The notes: a model not told the origin generated them from the letters alone. DNA of 64,000 nucleotides from Brochothrix thermosphacta DSM 20171 = FSL F6-1036 (GCF_036884295.1 NZ_CP145608.1:2314285-2378284), one strand, 5' to 3'. Shown: positions 51,077 through 61,193, counted from the first letter of the stretch. Translations and numbers: made by a program.

Positions 51077-51460
51077 TTAAATAGTTATTTCAATTTGATT
51101 TCCTTCTGGATCTTTAATACAACTTTCATAATAACCGTCACCTGTTGTACGTGGTTGACTCACGACTTCATACCCCTCGTTTTCTAACTGTTCAGTGAGC
51201 TGATTCACCTTTTCTTTACTTCCTACGTTGACAGCTAAATGCGTCCAACCTACTCTGTATAAGCTGCTTTCTTCAGGCTTATTTTCTGGTCGTGTCATTA
51301 ATTCGAGACGCGCACCTTCTTCAAAAGATAAAAAGTAGGTTTGTAATCCTGTTTTTGGATTGTGATATTTTTCGCCCGCAACACCGTGGAAATAAGTTTG
51401 ATAAAACATACGCATTTTTTCTAAATCCAATACATATAAAGCAATATGATCAATCTTCAT
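51077..51460 (-). CDS. VOC-family protein (YwkD-like glyoxalase fold)
   Basis: 127 residues: KIDHIALYVLDLEKMRMFYQTYF gives the first metal-site His, GWTHLAVNVGS the second, and CIKDPEGNQIEITI the Glu. Ligand pattern His-Glu-His-Glu is mostly present, so a metal-dependent lyase or dioxygenase role is possible. Lies between acetyltransferase and ROK regulator genes on the same strand, possibly one transcript. Confidence 0.82.
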   Translation of the reverse strand: MKIDHIALYVLDLEKMRMFYQTYFHGVAGEKYHNPKTGLQTYFLSFEEGARLELMTRPENKPEESSLYRVGWTHLAVNVGSKEKVNQLTEQLENEGYEVVSQPRTTGDGYYESCIKDPEGNQIEITI

Positions 51461-51483
51461 CGTTTTTCCCCCTTAATTTGTGG

Positions 51484-52095
51484 TTAGTAATCCGTCACAT
51501 CAAAACGTTGGTTTTTATAATAATAATCACGATCTTCTTCTGTAATTGCACGGAATACACGACAAGGGTTTCCCACGGCAATAACATTGGCGGGAATATC
51601 TTTCGTTACCACACTGCCTGATCCGATGACCGTATTTTCACCGATTGTTACACCAGGATTAACAACTGTATTACCACCAATCCATACATTATCACCGATA
51701 GTAATGGCAATGCCATATTCATAACCAGAATTACGCGATGTCGGATGAACAGGGTGCCCGGCTGTGAACAGCGATACATTCGGAGCAAATTGTACGTTTG
51801 ATCCAATAGTGACAGGACCCACATCTAAAATCGTGCAGTTATAGTTGGCGTAGAAGTTTTCACCTACCGAAATATTTGCACCGTAATCACAGCGAAACGG
51901 TTGTTTGACTGTAATCGCTTCGCCCGTATTACCAAAAATAGCTTTGATCCCTTTCGATAACTCCTCACGTTGCGTGGGTAATAGTTGATTATACTTATGT
52001 ACTTTTATTTTTAGTTCATCGCGTTCTTTTACTAAACTTGCATCTTTATTTGCGATATACGGCAGACCTGCTATCATGCGTTCTCTTTGATTCAT
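51484..52095 (-). CDS. Sugar O-acetyltransferase (maltose/galactoside acetyltransferase)
   Basis: 203 residues: N-terminal Mac domain (RERMIAGLPYIANKD) and a left-handed beta-helix of hexapeptide repeats, with the catalytic His in LFTAGHPVHPTSRNSG. Length and wording match LacA/Maa. It acetylates glucose, maltose or galactosides with acetyl-CoA, possibly as a detoxification step. Confidence 0.9.
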   Translation of the reverse strand: MNQRERMIAGLPYIANKDASLVKERDELKIKVHKYNQLLPTQREELSKGIKAIFGNTGEAITVKQPFRCDYGANISVGENFYANYNCTILDVGPVTIGSNVQFAPNVSLFTAGHPVHPTSRNSGYEYGIAITIGDNVWIGGNTVVNPGVTIGENTVIGSGSVVTKDIPANVIAVGNPCRVFRAITEEDRDYYYKNQRFDVTDY

Positions 52096-52166
52096 TTTGA
52101 CGCCTCCCTGACTTTATAAAGGTTCTTTATAAACAGTTTACGTCACCGTCTTAACCTTGTCAAACT

Positions 52167-52979
52167 TTAACTTTCACTTACGATTGGCACAAAAATGCTC
52201 AGCCTGTATTCACTTCCCACATCTGTTGTCTCTAATGATGTGAGTTGGTAAGCCACGCTCCCTATCCCTGGTAAATTAAAGATTAATTGTAAGTCTGGGT
52301 CACGATTAATCGTATTGGCATGCCACATTTTTTTAAATGTTTCACTTTTTGCTTCGAGTGCCTGAATAAAAATGCCGTATTGTGGATCAGCGGTATATTT
52401 GCCGTAATTACCTTTAAAAATCGCCACAAATTGTGTAGCTAATTCCGTCCAATTGAGTGCCAAACGACGAATTGCCCTTTTTGTAAAAATCACATCAATC
52501 AAATTACGTTCGGTTACCTTCAATTGTTGAAAATCAATCAGCAATCGTGTTGCAGCATCATTCCAATCTACAATGTTCAAATAGCGATCAGTGACTAATA
52601 CGGGATAGTCACTAATTGCCTGCACTACTTTATGTACATCTTTGTGTTTATGGGTGGTAGCAGGTTGTGTCGGTGCGACTGCCTCATATTGGTAGTGTAC
52701 CGCTAGCGAGAGTAAATAATTATTTTCTTCAGGTGTTAGTTGTAATACATTGGCAATGGCACGTACTGTATCAACTGATAGCTGTATATTTTTCCCTTGT
52801 TCAAATCGTGTGTACCAACTTGTGCTCACACCAGCAAGCATTGCGACTTCCTCACGTCTTAAACCAATAACACGACGTCTTTGCCCTCCTAAAGGTAAAC
52901 CGACTGCTTCTGGTGACAATGATGCCCGTTTGTTTGTTAAAAAAGTTGAAAGTTCTTTTAATCTTGTTTCCGCTTCCAT
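52167..52979 (-). CDS. XRE-family regulator with MmyB-like ligand-binding domain
   Basis: 270 residues: HTH_XRE (LRREEVAMLAGVSTSWYTRFEQGK, about 35-60) and the MmyB C-terminal PAS-like domain (about 105-265) with YPVLVTDRYLNIVDWNDAATRLL. Such proteins are found next to FabF-like and short-chain dehydrogenase genes and bind fatty acids in the structures known. It is divergent from a fabF-like gene, compatible with fatty-acid-linked regulation. No precise target is known. Confidence 0.87.
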   Translation of the reverse strand: MEAETRLKELSTFLTNKRASLSPEAVGLPLGGQRRRVIGLRREEVAMLAGVSTSWYTRFEQGKNIQLSVDTVRAIANVLQLTPEENNYLLSLAVHYQYEAVAPTQPATTHKHKDVHKVVQAISDYPVLVTDRYLNIVDWNDAATRLLIDFQQLKVTERNLIDVIFTKRAIRRLALNWTELATQFVAIFKGNYGKYTADPQYGIFIQALEAKSETFKKMWHANTINRDPDLQLIFNLPGIGSVAYQLTSLETTDVGSEYRLSIFVPIVSES

Positions 52980-53100
52980 TTTGATACACTCCCTTTTATT
53001 AGCCTATTACTTTTTATCCTACCATAAATACAGTTCTGTCATAGGATATAACAGCTTGCTATACTAGCATTATCTTAGATAAATGAAGGGTTGGATAATT

Positions 53101-54333
53101 ATGCAAGAACGTGTTGTCATTACAGGCATGGGAATGATTTCCCCGCTTGGTTATACAGTTGATGAAAGTTATCACAATTTACGTGCAGGAAAATCGGGGA
53201 TTCAAAAATTACAAAATAGTGACGCGCAGACAGCATTAATTGGCGGTGTCATTAATGATCCTTATTCACACAGCTCTATTACAGTTAAAGAGCGACGACG
53301 CTTAGATAGATTTGCCTTTTTCGCACTCGAAGCAGCACAGCAAGCGTTTGACGATTCAGGAATTGAAAACAACTGTGATTCTTATCGTTTGGGCACCTTT
53401 GTTGGATCGGGGATTGGCGGAATAGAAACATTGATTAACAATATTGAGCTCTACAACACAAGAGGTCCTCGTCGTGTGAGTCCTTCTTTTGTACCGATGA
53501 TTATGCCTAATGCTGCCACGGGCAATATAAGTATCGCGTTTAATGCTAAAGGTCCTTCTTACGCGCCTGTTTCGGCCTGTGCTACAGGAAATACGGCAAT
53601 TGGTGAGGCTTATCGTCAGATTAAAGCTGGTTATATTGACGCTGCGTTTGCTGGAGGAAGCGAGGCTTCAATGGTGCCTGTTGCTTTTGCTGGTTTTGCA
53701 AACGCTCGCGCACTTTCTTCTGCTTATACAGAAACACCAGAAGCTGCCAGCCGTCCGTTTGACGATGCTCGTGATGGTTTTGTAATGGGAGAAGGCGGTG
53801 CTGTTCTTATTTTAGAAAGTCTCAGTCATGCCAATGCTCGCGGCGCCAACATCTATGCGGAGATAACAGGTTATGGCACCACAACCGATGCTCATCATCT
53901 TGTTGCACCTGAACCAACTGGCGATGGTGCTTATCGTGCGATGACCTTGGCATTAGCTGATGCCCATTTACAACCAAAAGATATTGATGTCATCAGCGCC
54001 CATGCTACAAGCACCCCTCTTGGTGATGCTATCGAAGCTGCCTCTTTACATAAGCTCTTCAAAGAGGAGTTAGCACATATTCCTGTTACTGCCAACAAAT
54101 CGATGACCGGGCATTTATTCGGTGCTGCTGGTGCCTTCGAAGCTATCGCTCTTGCTAAAATGCTCGCAAATAATGAAATAACACCTACCCGCAATTATCG
54201 TTCGGATCATCACGAAGGCGAACTTAATTTGAGTGACAAATTAATAACGAAACCCCTCACACATGGCCTCAGCAATAGTTTTGGCTTTGGTGGCCATAAT
54301 GCTGTACTCGTGATAAGCGCCTTCACCTCTTAA
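53101..54333 (+). CDS. fabF: 3-oxoacyl-ACP synthase II (FabF)
   Basis: 410 residues. Catalytic triad Cys160 in VSACATGN, His in SAHATSTPLGD and His in NKSMTGHLFGAAGA; also the closing loop SNSFGFGGHNAV. It elongates acyl-ACP with malonyl-ACP in fatty-acid synthesis. ATG 53101 is chosen: AAGGG lies about 10 bases upstream and it matches the family start; an earlier ATG at 53083 lacks an RBS. It stands alone here, outside a fab cluster, so it may be a second KAS copy or belong to a special pathway. Confidence 0.9.
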   Translation: MQERVVITGMGMISPLGYTVDESYHNLRAGKSGIQKLQNSDAQTALIGGVINDPYSHSSITVKERRRLDRFAFFALEAAQQAFDDSGIENNCDSYRLGTFVGSGIGGIETLINNIELYNTRGPRRVSPSFVPMIMPNAATGNISIAFNAKGPSYAPVSACATGNTAIGEAYRQIKAGYIDAAFAGGSEASMVPVAFAGFANARALSSAYTETPEAASRPFDDARDGFVMGEGGAVLILESLSHANARGANIYAEITGYGTTTDAHHLVAPEPTGDGAYRAMTLALADAHLQPKDIDVISAHATSTPLGDAIEAASLHKLFKEELAHIPVTANKSMTGHLFGAAGAFEAIALAKMLANNEITPTRNYRSDHHEGELNLSDKLITKPLTHGLSNSFGFGGHNAVLVISAFTS

Positions 54334-54335
54334 AA

Positions 54336-54369
54336 AACAAAAAACTGACATTAAGAGTCAGTTTTTTTT
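54336..54369. terminator. Bidirectional terminator after fabF
   Basis: AAAACTGAC (54341-54349) pairs with GTCAGTTTT (54357-54365), followed by T. It overlaps the 3' end of the convergent DUF1722 coding sequence. Confidence 0.8.
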
Positions 54370-54743
54370 GTTGGGAATAATAAATTTGAATTCAATAAAT
54401 ACTTCATTTGATACTTCACTGTTAACGCACGTAAAAAGGGCAATAACTCATCCGTGGTGGGTGAAAAATGCTCACTCAATTCACGGTAACGTACGAGCTC
54501 CTCAGGTGTTGCTATGCGTTTGAAATAGCCCCACACATGTTGATATGCATTTAACAATGAACCTCTTGTAGGAACCGTTTCATAAGCGTTCTGAATCAAT
54601 CGACGATAGGAACCTTCTTTCTCTTCGCTCCATTCATTACCTTTAAACAACTGCCGTATGGCGTTGTACTCTCTTTGGGAATGCGCCATCACATCGTATT
54701 TAAGCGCCGCCCATTCCTGCTGTTGCTCTCGCGTAACTTGCAT
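54351..54743 (-). CDS. DUF1722 (YbgA-like) protein
   Basis: 130 residues: EWAALKYDVMAHSQREYNAIRQLF, LLNAYQHVWGYFKR and LPFLRALTVKYQMKYLLNSNLLFP match the YbgA domain, seen alone or fused to DUF523. Function unknown, often near photolyase or repair genes. Its DNA-repair neighbour just upstream fits this. The last codons lie in the fabF terminator. Confidence 0.85.
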   Translation of the reverse strand: MQVTREQQQEWAALKYDVMAHSQREYNAIRQLFKGNEWSEEKEGSYRRLIQNAYETVPTRGSLLNAYQHVWGYFKRIATPEELVRYRELSEHFSPTTDELLPFLRALTVKYQMKYLLNSNLLFPTKKTDS

Positions 54744-54764
54744 TGAGTATCACTCCTCTACAAT

Positions 54765-55862
54765 TTAAATACTGAAATCAACAGTTGTTTCACCAATGAT
54801 CTCACCGTTTAATACTAAACGAAAAACATACGTTCCTGTATAATGTTGACGCGTCGTTAAGTTTTTCCAAACGTAATTTTTCTCACCGCCATAAGTCTTC
54901 ATTAGTGGCGTTATTTTCTTTTCACTTAAAAAGAAACGTTTAGTAGAAGTTCCATGTTTTTTTACAAAATCCACTTCTAATAGAAGTCGTACGGTTGTTT
55001 TTTCACTTGCTAATGCGTCGAATGAATACGTAAACGTTGATGTCTCGCCCAAACTAACTGCAATACGATCAACATTAAATACAACATCCGTGAGTGTCAT
55101 GTCAGAAGCAGCTGCATAATCTAACAGTGCCAACACATCTGACTGACCTTCTTTCAGCAATGTTCTTAACCCTTTACGTATGAGCCACATGACTTCTGCT
55201 GATGCGTTACTATGCCATTCACCCATCAATTCTATCACCAGCTGTGGGTGGTCTTTGCTCAAGTCATTAATATTATTAGCCACGCTTTTTCGTACATAAA
55301 GTGACTCATCATCTTTTAGTTGTTTTAAAATAGTGATAATATCAGCTGTTTGATCTACTAATCCCGGCACTTTTTTTGCCCATGGTAAACGCGTACGACA
55401 TCCCTCGCTGGCTAAACGACGGACATGTTCATCAGTTGGATGTTGTGACCAAATCTTCATTTTCGTCATTGTTTCTTCGTAATGATTTGTTAGAAAGGCA
55501 CGGATTGCAAATTCACCTGTCGAACCGCTTGTTAATTGCTCAAGTAATTGTAGCGCTACTGGCACATTATTTTGACCGTATTTCGCCACGTAATCAGGTA
55601 AAAAGATGTAAGCTAGGCCTTTACCTGTTTCTTGTATGTGTAACAATAATGGTCCAACAACTGTCAGGTCTTTGTTTTCCAAACTCTCATGCAAAGCACT
55701 TGAAAACCGGTCCACTCGACCCATTAACGTTAATTCTTCCCAACCTTTTGCTTCTATTTTTTGTTGAAAGAGCGCCTGGTTAAAGGTCGCATCATACTCT
55801 AAAATTGCTGACATGATTGTCTCCAAAAAAACTTCTGAATAAATATCCTTCACTAATGCCAT
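54765..55862 (-). CDS. alkC: DNA alkylation repair protein (AlkC-like, HEAT repeats)
   Basis: 365 residues of an all-helical HEAT-repeat protein: SEGCRTRLPWAKKVPGLVD and DESLYVRKSVANNINDLSKDHP are the AlkC/AlkD DNA-contact segments. A C-terminal Ig-like beta domain (about 255-365) is the mark of the AlkC type. It is a glycosylase that removes N3- and N7-alkylpurines without base flipping in characterised relatives. It lies 21 bp upstream of the DUF1722 gene, likely one transcript. The ada gene is 50 kb away, so two alkylation-repair routes occur in this window. Confidence 0.83.
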   Translation of the reverse strand: MALVKDIYSEVFLETIMSAILEYDATFNQALFQQKIEAKGWEELTLMGRVDRFSSALHESLENKDLTVVGPLLLHIQETGKGLAYIFLPDYVAKYGQNNVPVALQLLEQLTSGSTGEFAIRAFLTNHYEETMTKMKIWSQHPTDEHVRRLASEGCRTRLPWAKKVPGLVDQTADIITILKQLKDDESLYVRKSVANNINDLSKDHPQLVIELMGEWHSNASAEVMWLIRKGLRTLLKEGQSDVLALLDYAAASDMTLTDVVFNVDRIAVSLGETSTFTYSFDALASEKTTVRLLLEVDFVKKHGTSTKRFFLSEKKITPLMKTYGGEKNYVWKNLTTRQHYTGTYVFRLVLNGEIIGETTVDFSI

Positions 55863-55883
55863 TTCATAACCCCTTATTAATTT

Positions 55884-56702
55884 TTAGTTTGCATTGTTGA
55901 AAGAAGTGCTATGTTTTGCAAAGAAGCGCTGATAGGTTTGAACATTTTCTAATGCTGTCCAGTCACATGTATGCAATCCCGGTAAATCTAATTGATAAAT
56001 GGTACTTTCCAATCCACCTAGTAAAAAAGGTGAATGTGTTGCAATAATAAATTGACAGTTTAAAAACCGTGCAGCATCAGCAATAAAATCAACTAGTTTC
56101 AACTGGTTTTCAGGTGACAAGGATGCTTCTGGCTCATCTAACAAATAAATACCCTCGGGTTCAATAAAATCTTCATATATATGTTTTGCTGTTTCACCGT
56201 TTGAATATTTTTCTTGAGAGAAACTGAGCCTATCAATACTTTTCTTCATCTCATATGTTTCGAGATGCTCTGAACGCTCTGCTTTCGTCTCACCAAGCTT
56301 ACCACGTTCATAGAAATAACCTTCACGCAAAATAGCTTCTTGCTGTATCTTTTTTATCTCATATAAGATATCTTCACTTTTGATATAACGACTGTTTGCA
56401 GGTATATTAAAATCACGATTAGTCACTTCATCAAGCTCGAAACTAATCTGACTCTCATTCACATAGTTGGCAAAATAATCAACGCTACCTCCTTGTTTGG
56501 GTGGTTCTGCACCTGGTATCCCTAACTTTTGTGCCAGGATATTTAACAGCGTCGATTTACCAGAACCGTTAGTGCCATATAATATTGTGACCGTATCAAA
56601 TACGAGAACTTCTGAACGCTTATTGGCTAGAATATTGTACGGATAGATAGTACACGCCTTCATTTTTTTAGCAGACAATTGAAAACTTCGTAGATAACGC
56701 AT
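55884..56702 (-). CDS. AAA-family ATPase (RecF/SMC-like)
   Basis: 272 residues: Walker A LYGTNGSGKSTLLNILAQKL (about 41-60), Walker B GIYLLDEPEASLSPENQL and the switch IATHSPFLLGG. Domain of the AAA_21/AAA_23 type. The LLDEPEASLSP wording resembles stand-alone anti-phage or repair ATPases, but no nuclease or toxin gene lies beside it. Probably co-transcribed with the alkylation repair gene 21 bp downstream. Function not known. Confidence 0.83.
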   Translation of the reverse strand: MRYLRSFQLSAKKMKACTIYPYNILANKRSEVLVFDTVTILYGTNGSGKSTLLNILAQKLGIPGAEPPKQGGSVDYFANYVNESQISFELDEVTNRDFNIPANSRYIKSEDILYEIKKIQQEAILREGYFYERGKLGETKAERSEHLETYEMKKSIDRLSFSQEKYSNGETAKHIYEDFIEPEGIYLLDEPEASLSPENQLKLVDFIADAARFLNCQFIIATHSPFLLGGLESTIYQLDLPGLHTCDWTALENVQTYQRFFAKHSTSFNNAN

Positions 56703-56718
56703 CCTGCCACTCCTCTAA

Positions 56719-57216
56719 TTAATTGTTAGAACCATTATGAGAATGGGACTCTGAGTCTTCTACATAATCAATCGCAATCACTAACGCAATAATCGTATGT
56801 TCTAAACGCTCATCTTTAATTTCGACTTCAAACGTGTCACCCCAACTCAGCAACTTCTTTCTCACGCTTGCCACTCTTTGTCCATCACGCAGAACATCAA
56901 AGTTACGCTCCCACCAATCCCCATTGATTTCAAGACCTTCCGCTTCAATGTGATAACGCGTTTTGAACAAAGTTAATGCCTTCTTGATAATAATTTCTTT
57001 CTCACCCTCTACAGCGACATAAAACGTGGGATGCAAACTGAACATTTTTTTCGTAATAGTTGCTATTTCATTATCTTGTGTATCACGAATCACGAAGCTT
57101 TTTTTCATTGAAAACACACTACCTTCAACAAAATATTTATCATTTTGCCGTTCATCTTTGACTGTGAATTTACCGCCAAGACTAAATACTTTTTGCTTAA
57201 TATAAAGATAACTCAT
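56719..57216 (-). CDS. LURP-one-related (YxjI-like) protein
   Basis: 165 residues of the tubby-like LOR fold: YIKQKVFSLGGKFTVKDERQ, YFVEGSVFSMKKSFVIRDTQD, and a central KKMFSLHPTFYV. Related to phospholipid scramblase and tubby beta-barrels; function in bacteria unknown. ATG 57216 has GAAGGGATG upstream. Its 3' end lies 16 bp before the ATPase gene. Confidence 0.85.
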   Translation of the reverse strand: MSYLYIKQKVFSLGGKFTVKDERQNDKYFVEGSVFSMKKSFVIRDTQDNEIATITKKMFSLHPTFYVAVEGEKEIIIKKALTLFKTRYHIEAEGLEINGDWWERNFDVLRDGQRVASVRKKLLSWGDTFEVEIKDERLEHTIIALVIAIDYVEDSESHSHNGSNN

Positions 57217-57272
57217 TATTTTAACATCCCTTCTCATTGGAATTAGCTTACTCCTATTATACACTCAACAGG

Positions 57273-58682
57273 TTAATTGCGTCGTTCCTCACTATCTGTA
57301 GCAGAGGTCGTCACTTCTAATGACAAATCCGCCTCCTCAAATAGATGTCGAATCGTTATCACAGCATCTCTTCCTGCTTTATCCCAGATAGGTGCCTCTG
57401 ACAAATCAAGTCGCATCCCATCTTCTAGTGTTATGTTCTCAAAATAAGTGATCATCGTTTGGGCCGAAACAAAAAATAGCGGTCCCGTAACTTTCACAGT
57501 TTTATTTTCACGTGAAACATTAATGTTTGCTAATTGAACGATAAAAATCACCATGCTTAACAATACACCTACCAAAATACCAATTGCGAGATTGTGTGTG
57601 TAGACAACAAGTATTACTGTAACGACCATTATAGCAGTCTCAGTTGCTGGCAAATGGGGGGGTTCTCGTAAGCTTGACCAACTAAAGGTTTTAACAGCAA
57701 CCACAATCATAATGCCAATCAAGGCTGCTGTTGGTATTTGAACCATCACATCTTTGAAAAATACAATTAAAATGAATAAGGTCAACCCGGCAGTAAGTGT
57801 TGAGAGCCGTTTTCTTCCACCCGATTCCACATTGATGACTGCTTGGCCAATCATTGCACAACCAGCAGGGCCTCCAAAGAAACCTGTGATGATATTTGCT
57901 AACCCTTGTGACTTCACTTCGCGTTTATTATCACCCAGCGTTCCCGTCATTTTATTAATCAGCGGTAAGGTCAACAACGATTCCATTAAGCCAACAAAAG
58001 CGAGTGCAAGTGCCGTTGGCGTTATAATTACCAATGTTTCAAAAGTGAACGGTACCATTGGAATACCTGGTAAAGCTAAGACACCCGTCATCTCGCCTAA
58101 ATCACCAACTGTTTGTAATTGTAGTTGCGGCATCAATGCAATACACGTCATCGCTACAATAATAATTAATGCGGGTGGCACGGCACGAGTGACACGTGGT
58201 AAAACATACATCAACACAACCGTAATTCCTACCACCGCATAAGTTGTTCCATTTTGATGCTCCAATTGTTGAATTTGCGCTAAAAAAATCAATAATGCCA
58301 AGGCATTTACAAATCCCATCATTACAGGTTTTGAAATGAACCGCATTAATTTATGTATCCCTAAATAACCGAATAACAACTGGAAAACCCCTGTTAAAAT
58401 GGTGGCTGCAATCATATACTCGATACCATGATTTTTAATTAACACGACCATTACTAGTGCCATTGAGCCTGCTGCTGCTGACATCATCGCTGGTCGTCCC
58501 CCTGTTAAAGAAGTAACAATCGCTGTAATCACTGAGGCAAATAGTGCTGTCATTGGATTAACCCCTGCAATAATCGCAAAACCAATCACTTCCGGTATTA
58601 AAGCAACCGCCGTCACTAATCCACCTAGCAGATCATTTTTTACATTTCCGAGCCACTCGTCTCGTTTGATACTTAGTAACAT
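57273..58682 (-). CDS. SulP-family anion transporter with short STAS domain
   Basis: 469 residues. About eleven membrane helices with GLVTAVALIPEVIGFAIIAGVNP (first helix motif), FFGGPAGCAMIGQAVINVESGGRKRLST (helix 8 region), and a C-terminal cytoplasmic part (about 400-469) that forms most of a STAS domain. Transports sulfate, bicarbonate, oxalate or other anions; which is unknown. RBS GGAGG. Slightly shorter than the family because of a clipped STAS. Confidence 0.87.
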   Translation of the reverse strand: MLLSIKRDEWLGNVKNDLLGGLVTAVALIPEVIGFAIIAGVNPMTALFASVITAIVTSLTGGRPAMMSAAAGSMALVMVVLIKNHGIEYMIAATILTGVFQLLFGYLGIHKLMRFISKPVMMGFVNALALLIFLAQIQQLEHQNGTTYAVVGITVVLMYVLPRVTRAVPPALIIIVAMTCIALMPQLQLQTVGDLGEMTGVLALPGIPMVPFTFETLVIITPTALALAFVGLMESLLTLPLINKMTGTLGDNKREVKSQGLANIITGFFGGPAGCAMIGQAVINVESGGRKRLSTLTAGLTLFILIVFFKDVMVQIPTAALIGIMIVVAVKTFSWSSLREPPHLPATETAIMVVTVILVVYTHNLAIGILVGVLLSMVIFIVQLANINVSRENKTVKVTGPLFFVSAQTMITYFENITLEDGMRLDLSEAPIWDKAGRDAVITIRHLFEEADLSLEVTTSATDSEERRN

Positions 58683-58718
58683 TTCTTACCTCCTTTATTT
58701 TACGTTAATAAAAATGAA

Positions 58719-58753
58719 CAAAAAAAGATGTGGTTGAGTTACCCACATCTTTT
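58719..58753 (-). terminator. Terminator after efp
   Basis: Minus strand: AAAAGATGTGGG pairs with CCACATCTTTT, then T7. Eight to ten bases after the stop codon. Confidence 0.88.
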
Positions 58754-58761
58754 CTGAGAGA

Positions 58762-59325
58762 TTATTTAGCCGCACGTTTCAAATACGAACCATCAGCTGT
58801 GTTAACTTCTAACACTTCGCCTGCTTCAATGAAATCAGGAACGTTAACTGTTAAGCCAGTTTCCATCTTAGCTGGTTTACCTGAACCTGTTGCTGTCGCA
58901 CCTTTAATTGAAGGTTGTGTTTCAACAACTTTTAATTCAACTGTTTTTGGTAACGTCACACCAATTACTTCAGTCCCATAAAATTGGATTTTAACTTCCA
59001 TGTTTTCTAAGATATAAAGCATTTCATCTTCAACGATTGTAGTTGGAATTTCGTATTGGTCATATGTTTCTAAATCCATAAAAATCTCAATGTCATCTTG
59101 GTTGTATAAGTATTGAACTGGTTTTGATTCAATGTATGCTTTTGGCACTTTATCATCTGGACGCATTGTTGTTTCAATTGTAGAACCTGAACGGATATCT
59201 TTCAGTTTCATACGCATTACTGTGTTACCTTTACCTGGTTTATGATGACTTGCTTCCAATACTTTGATTAATTTACCATCTTGTTCAAATGTCATACCTG
59301 CTTTAAGATCGCTCACTGCTATCAT
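58762..59325 (-). CDS. efp: Elongation factor P
   Basis: 187 residues, three beta-barrel domains. The loop [16 protein letters not shown] holds the conserved lysine (Lys32) in GKGN that is modified in other bacteria. The C-terminal OB domain carries the signature [29 protein letters not shown] helps ribosomes stalled at polyproline stretches. RBS AAGGAGAAT precedes ATG. Monocistronic. Confidence 0.96.
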   Translation of the reverse strand: MIAVSDLKAGMTFEQDGKLIKVLEASHHKPGKGNTVMRMKLKDIRSGSTIETTMRPDDKVPKAYIESKPVQYLYNQDDIEIFMDLETYDQYEIPTTIVEDEMLYILENMEVKIQFYGTEVIGVTLPKTVELKVVETQPSIKGATATGSGKPAKMETGLTVNVPDFIEAGEVLEVNTADGSYLKRAAK

Positions 59326-59498
59326 TTTATGATTCTCCTTTTTTCTAACTATACTCTTTACTCATTGTAGCAAATTATCGGAAAATATTCTATAGAAAGA
59401 CCAGCACTAACCGCTGTTTTTTTCTATATAAAGTGGTTTTTTTAAACTTTTTAGATACACCTGTTTTATTTAAAAGCCTCTAAAGTACTAATTAATCA

Positions 59499-61193
59499 CT
59501 AATCAAGCTTTTTTTTGCGACGGAAAGAATAGACAATTACCGCTAGCCAAGATGCGATAGTCACACTCAAGGCGATTTTAAAGAGCACTGTCGAATGATA
59601 AGCGACACTTAAACGATTTTTACCGCTTTTTTGTTGAACAATCGGGGTGCCCAGTCCTGTTTTACGGATTTCTTTATCCACCAATTTCTCTCCATTTAAC
59701 GTTAATTCAGTCGCCCTATATTTAACAATAGGCAGCGCCACTTCTTTACTTTCTTTGCCTTGCCACTCCAACCATAATTTACCATCTGCAACAGTTTTTG
59801 TTACTTGATGATTTTTATCAATAATAAGCTCTGCGTAATTTTTGTAGGTATTACCCGTTAGTTTATCATTGATTGGTAAATAATCAGGTGTGGATTTTTG
59901 CCAATATTGTAAACTTAGCGCTTTATCTTTAGCAAAAAACGACCTTTTTATTTCATCGTTATCTTTCTTACTAATAATTGTATAATATGATTGATTAAAT
60001 TCTTTTGGGTTTTTATAATGCCACATGTCTACTGTCGCGTTGATAGCCAAAACTGCTTGTATGATACTCAAAATAACGGCAATGCTTACATACCAACGGA
60101 GTCGTGTTTTATGGATACGACCCGAATTAAGAATGAGTGCGAACGAGAAAAGCAATAATACCGTACAAGGAACAAAGAAACGAAATGGAAATTGAATCAA
60201 TTCAATCAAAGGCACATGTGCCTTCATCAATGTTTCCCATGGTATCACACTGGTCGAAAGAATTAAAAAGAAAGCAGCTGTACTAATAACCACTTTATTT
60301 AATTTAGAAAAATCACGCCAATAGCGAATCGTAATAATTAATTGTATGAGCAAAATCACCACAAGAATCATTGGATTTATTAACCAATAACTGCTGTGAT
60401 TATTAATCGTATTGAGTGACATGTTGTTATTCACAAATGGTGCTAAAATATTATTTTCCTTATATAGATTAAGGTAGCTCACCCATATATTGCAGGTGAG
60501 TATAAAGAATAAACCGATAGCCATCGCTAATTGTTTCACCATAAGACTTTTTTCTTTTGAAGCCAACCAACCACTAATTACAAAAGGAAGGTATATTAAT
60601 CCTAAAATCAGACTTGTAAACACATGCGTTTGAAACATTAATGCCATGAATACTGCCAGTTGTATCGGATGAATACGTTGCTTTGTTATCATATCCCTAA
60701 GTGGAATTAAACAGAGCGGTAAAATACTGGCCCCCCAACTAGTAAAGCCTTGTCTAATCGTCCAGTATTGTACTGCAAATGTCGTCATATAGATGATGGC
60801 TGCTGCCACACTAATCTTTATTTTGACTTTATTGGTACGTAATAATGCATACATTGAAAATCCTGATAGCAGATACAATATAAAATTAGAAAGTACTTGA
60901 TAATAAAACCACGAACCACTTGCCAACACTAATAAACCTTGTAGATATGCAAACAATGGCCCATAAAAAGCATTTACAATACGCCCCGACTCTTGAAAAC
61001 CAAACATCGAAATGAAATACTGGAAATTACCTGTTTTTATTTGCATGGCGGTATCATAAAATCGATTAAAATGAAAGATTGCATCTGATCCAATAATCAT
61101 GCCTCGGCTAATAAGGTGAGGTATTATAAAAATAAATGCGACAATAATAATAATTAGAATTGGTGTTAACTTACTCCACTTGAATTTTTTCAC
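59499..61193 (-). CDS. Large polytopic membrane protein (PTPS-related/GT-C-like)
   Basis: 564 residues with about eleven to twelve membrane helices, a C-terminal extracellular domain (about 385-540) and a last anchor helix. The first loop reads GSDAIFHFNRFYDTAMQIKTGNFQYF, with an acidic residue pair as in polyprenyl-linked sugar transferases; the plan resembles the 6-pyruvoyl-tetrahydropterin synthase-related membrane family and YfhO. Likely transfers a sugar to an envelope polymer. Function uncertain. Monocistronic, no near neighbours in the same pathway. Confidence 0.65.
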   Translation of the reverse strand: MKKFKWSKLTPILIIIIVAFIFIIPHLISRGMIIGSDAIFHFNRFYDTAMQIKTGNFQYFISMFGFQESGRIVNAFYGPLFAYLQGLLVLASGSWFYYQVLSNFILYLLSGFSMYALLRTNKVKIKISVAAAIIYMTTFAVQYWTIRQGFTSWGASILPLCLIPLRDMITKQRIHPIQLAVFMALMFQTHVFTSLILGLIYLPFVISGWLASKEKSLMVKQLAMAIGLFFILTCNIWVSYLNLYKENNILAPFVNNNMSLNTINNHSSYWLINPMILVVILLIQLIITIRYWRDFSKLNKVVISTAAFFLILSTSVIPWETLMKAHVPLIELIQFPFRFFVPCTVLLLFSFALILNSGRIHKTRLRWYVSIAVILSIIQAVLAINATVDMWHYKNPKEFNQSYYTIISKKDNDEIKRSFFAKDKALSLQYWQKSTPDYLPINDKLTGNTYKNYAELIIDKNHQVTKTVADGKLWLEWQGKESKEVALPIVKYRATELTLNGEKLVDKEIRKTGLGTPIVQQKSGKNRLSVAYHSTVLFKIALSVTIASWLAVIVYSFRRKKKLD

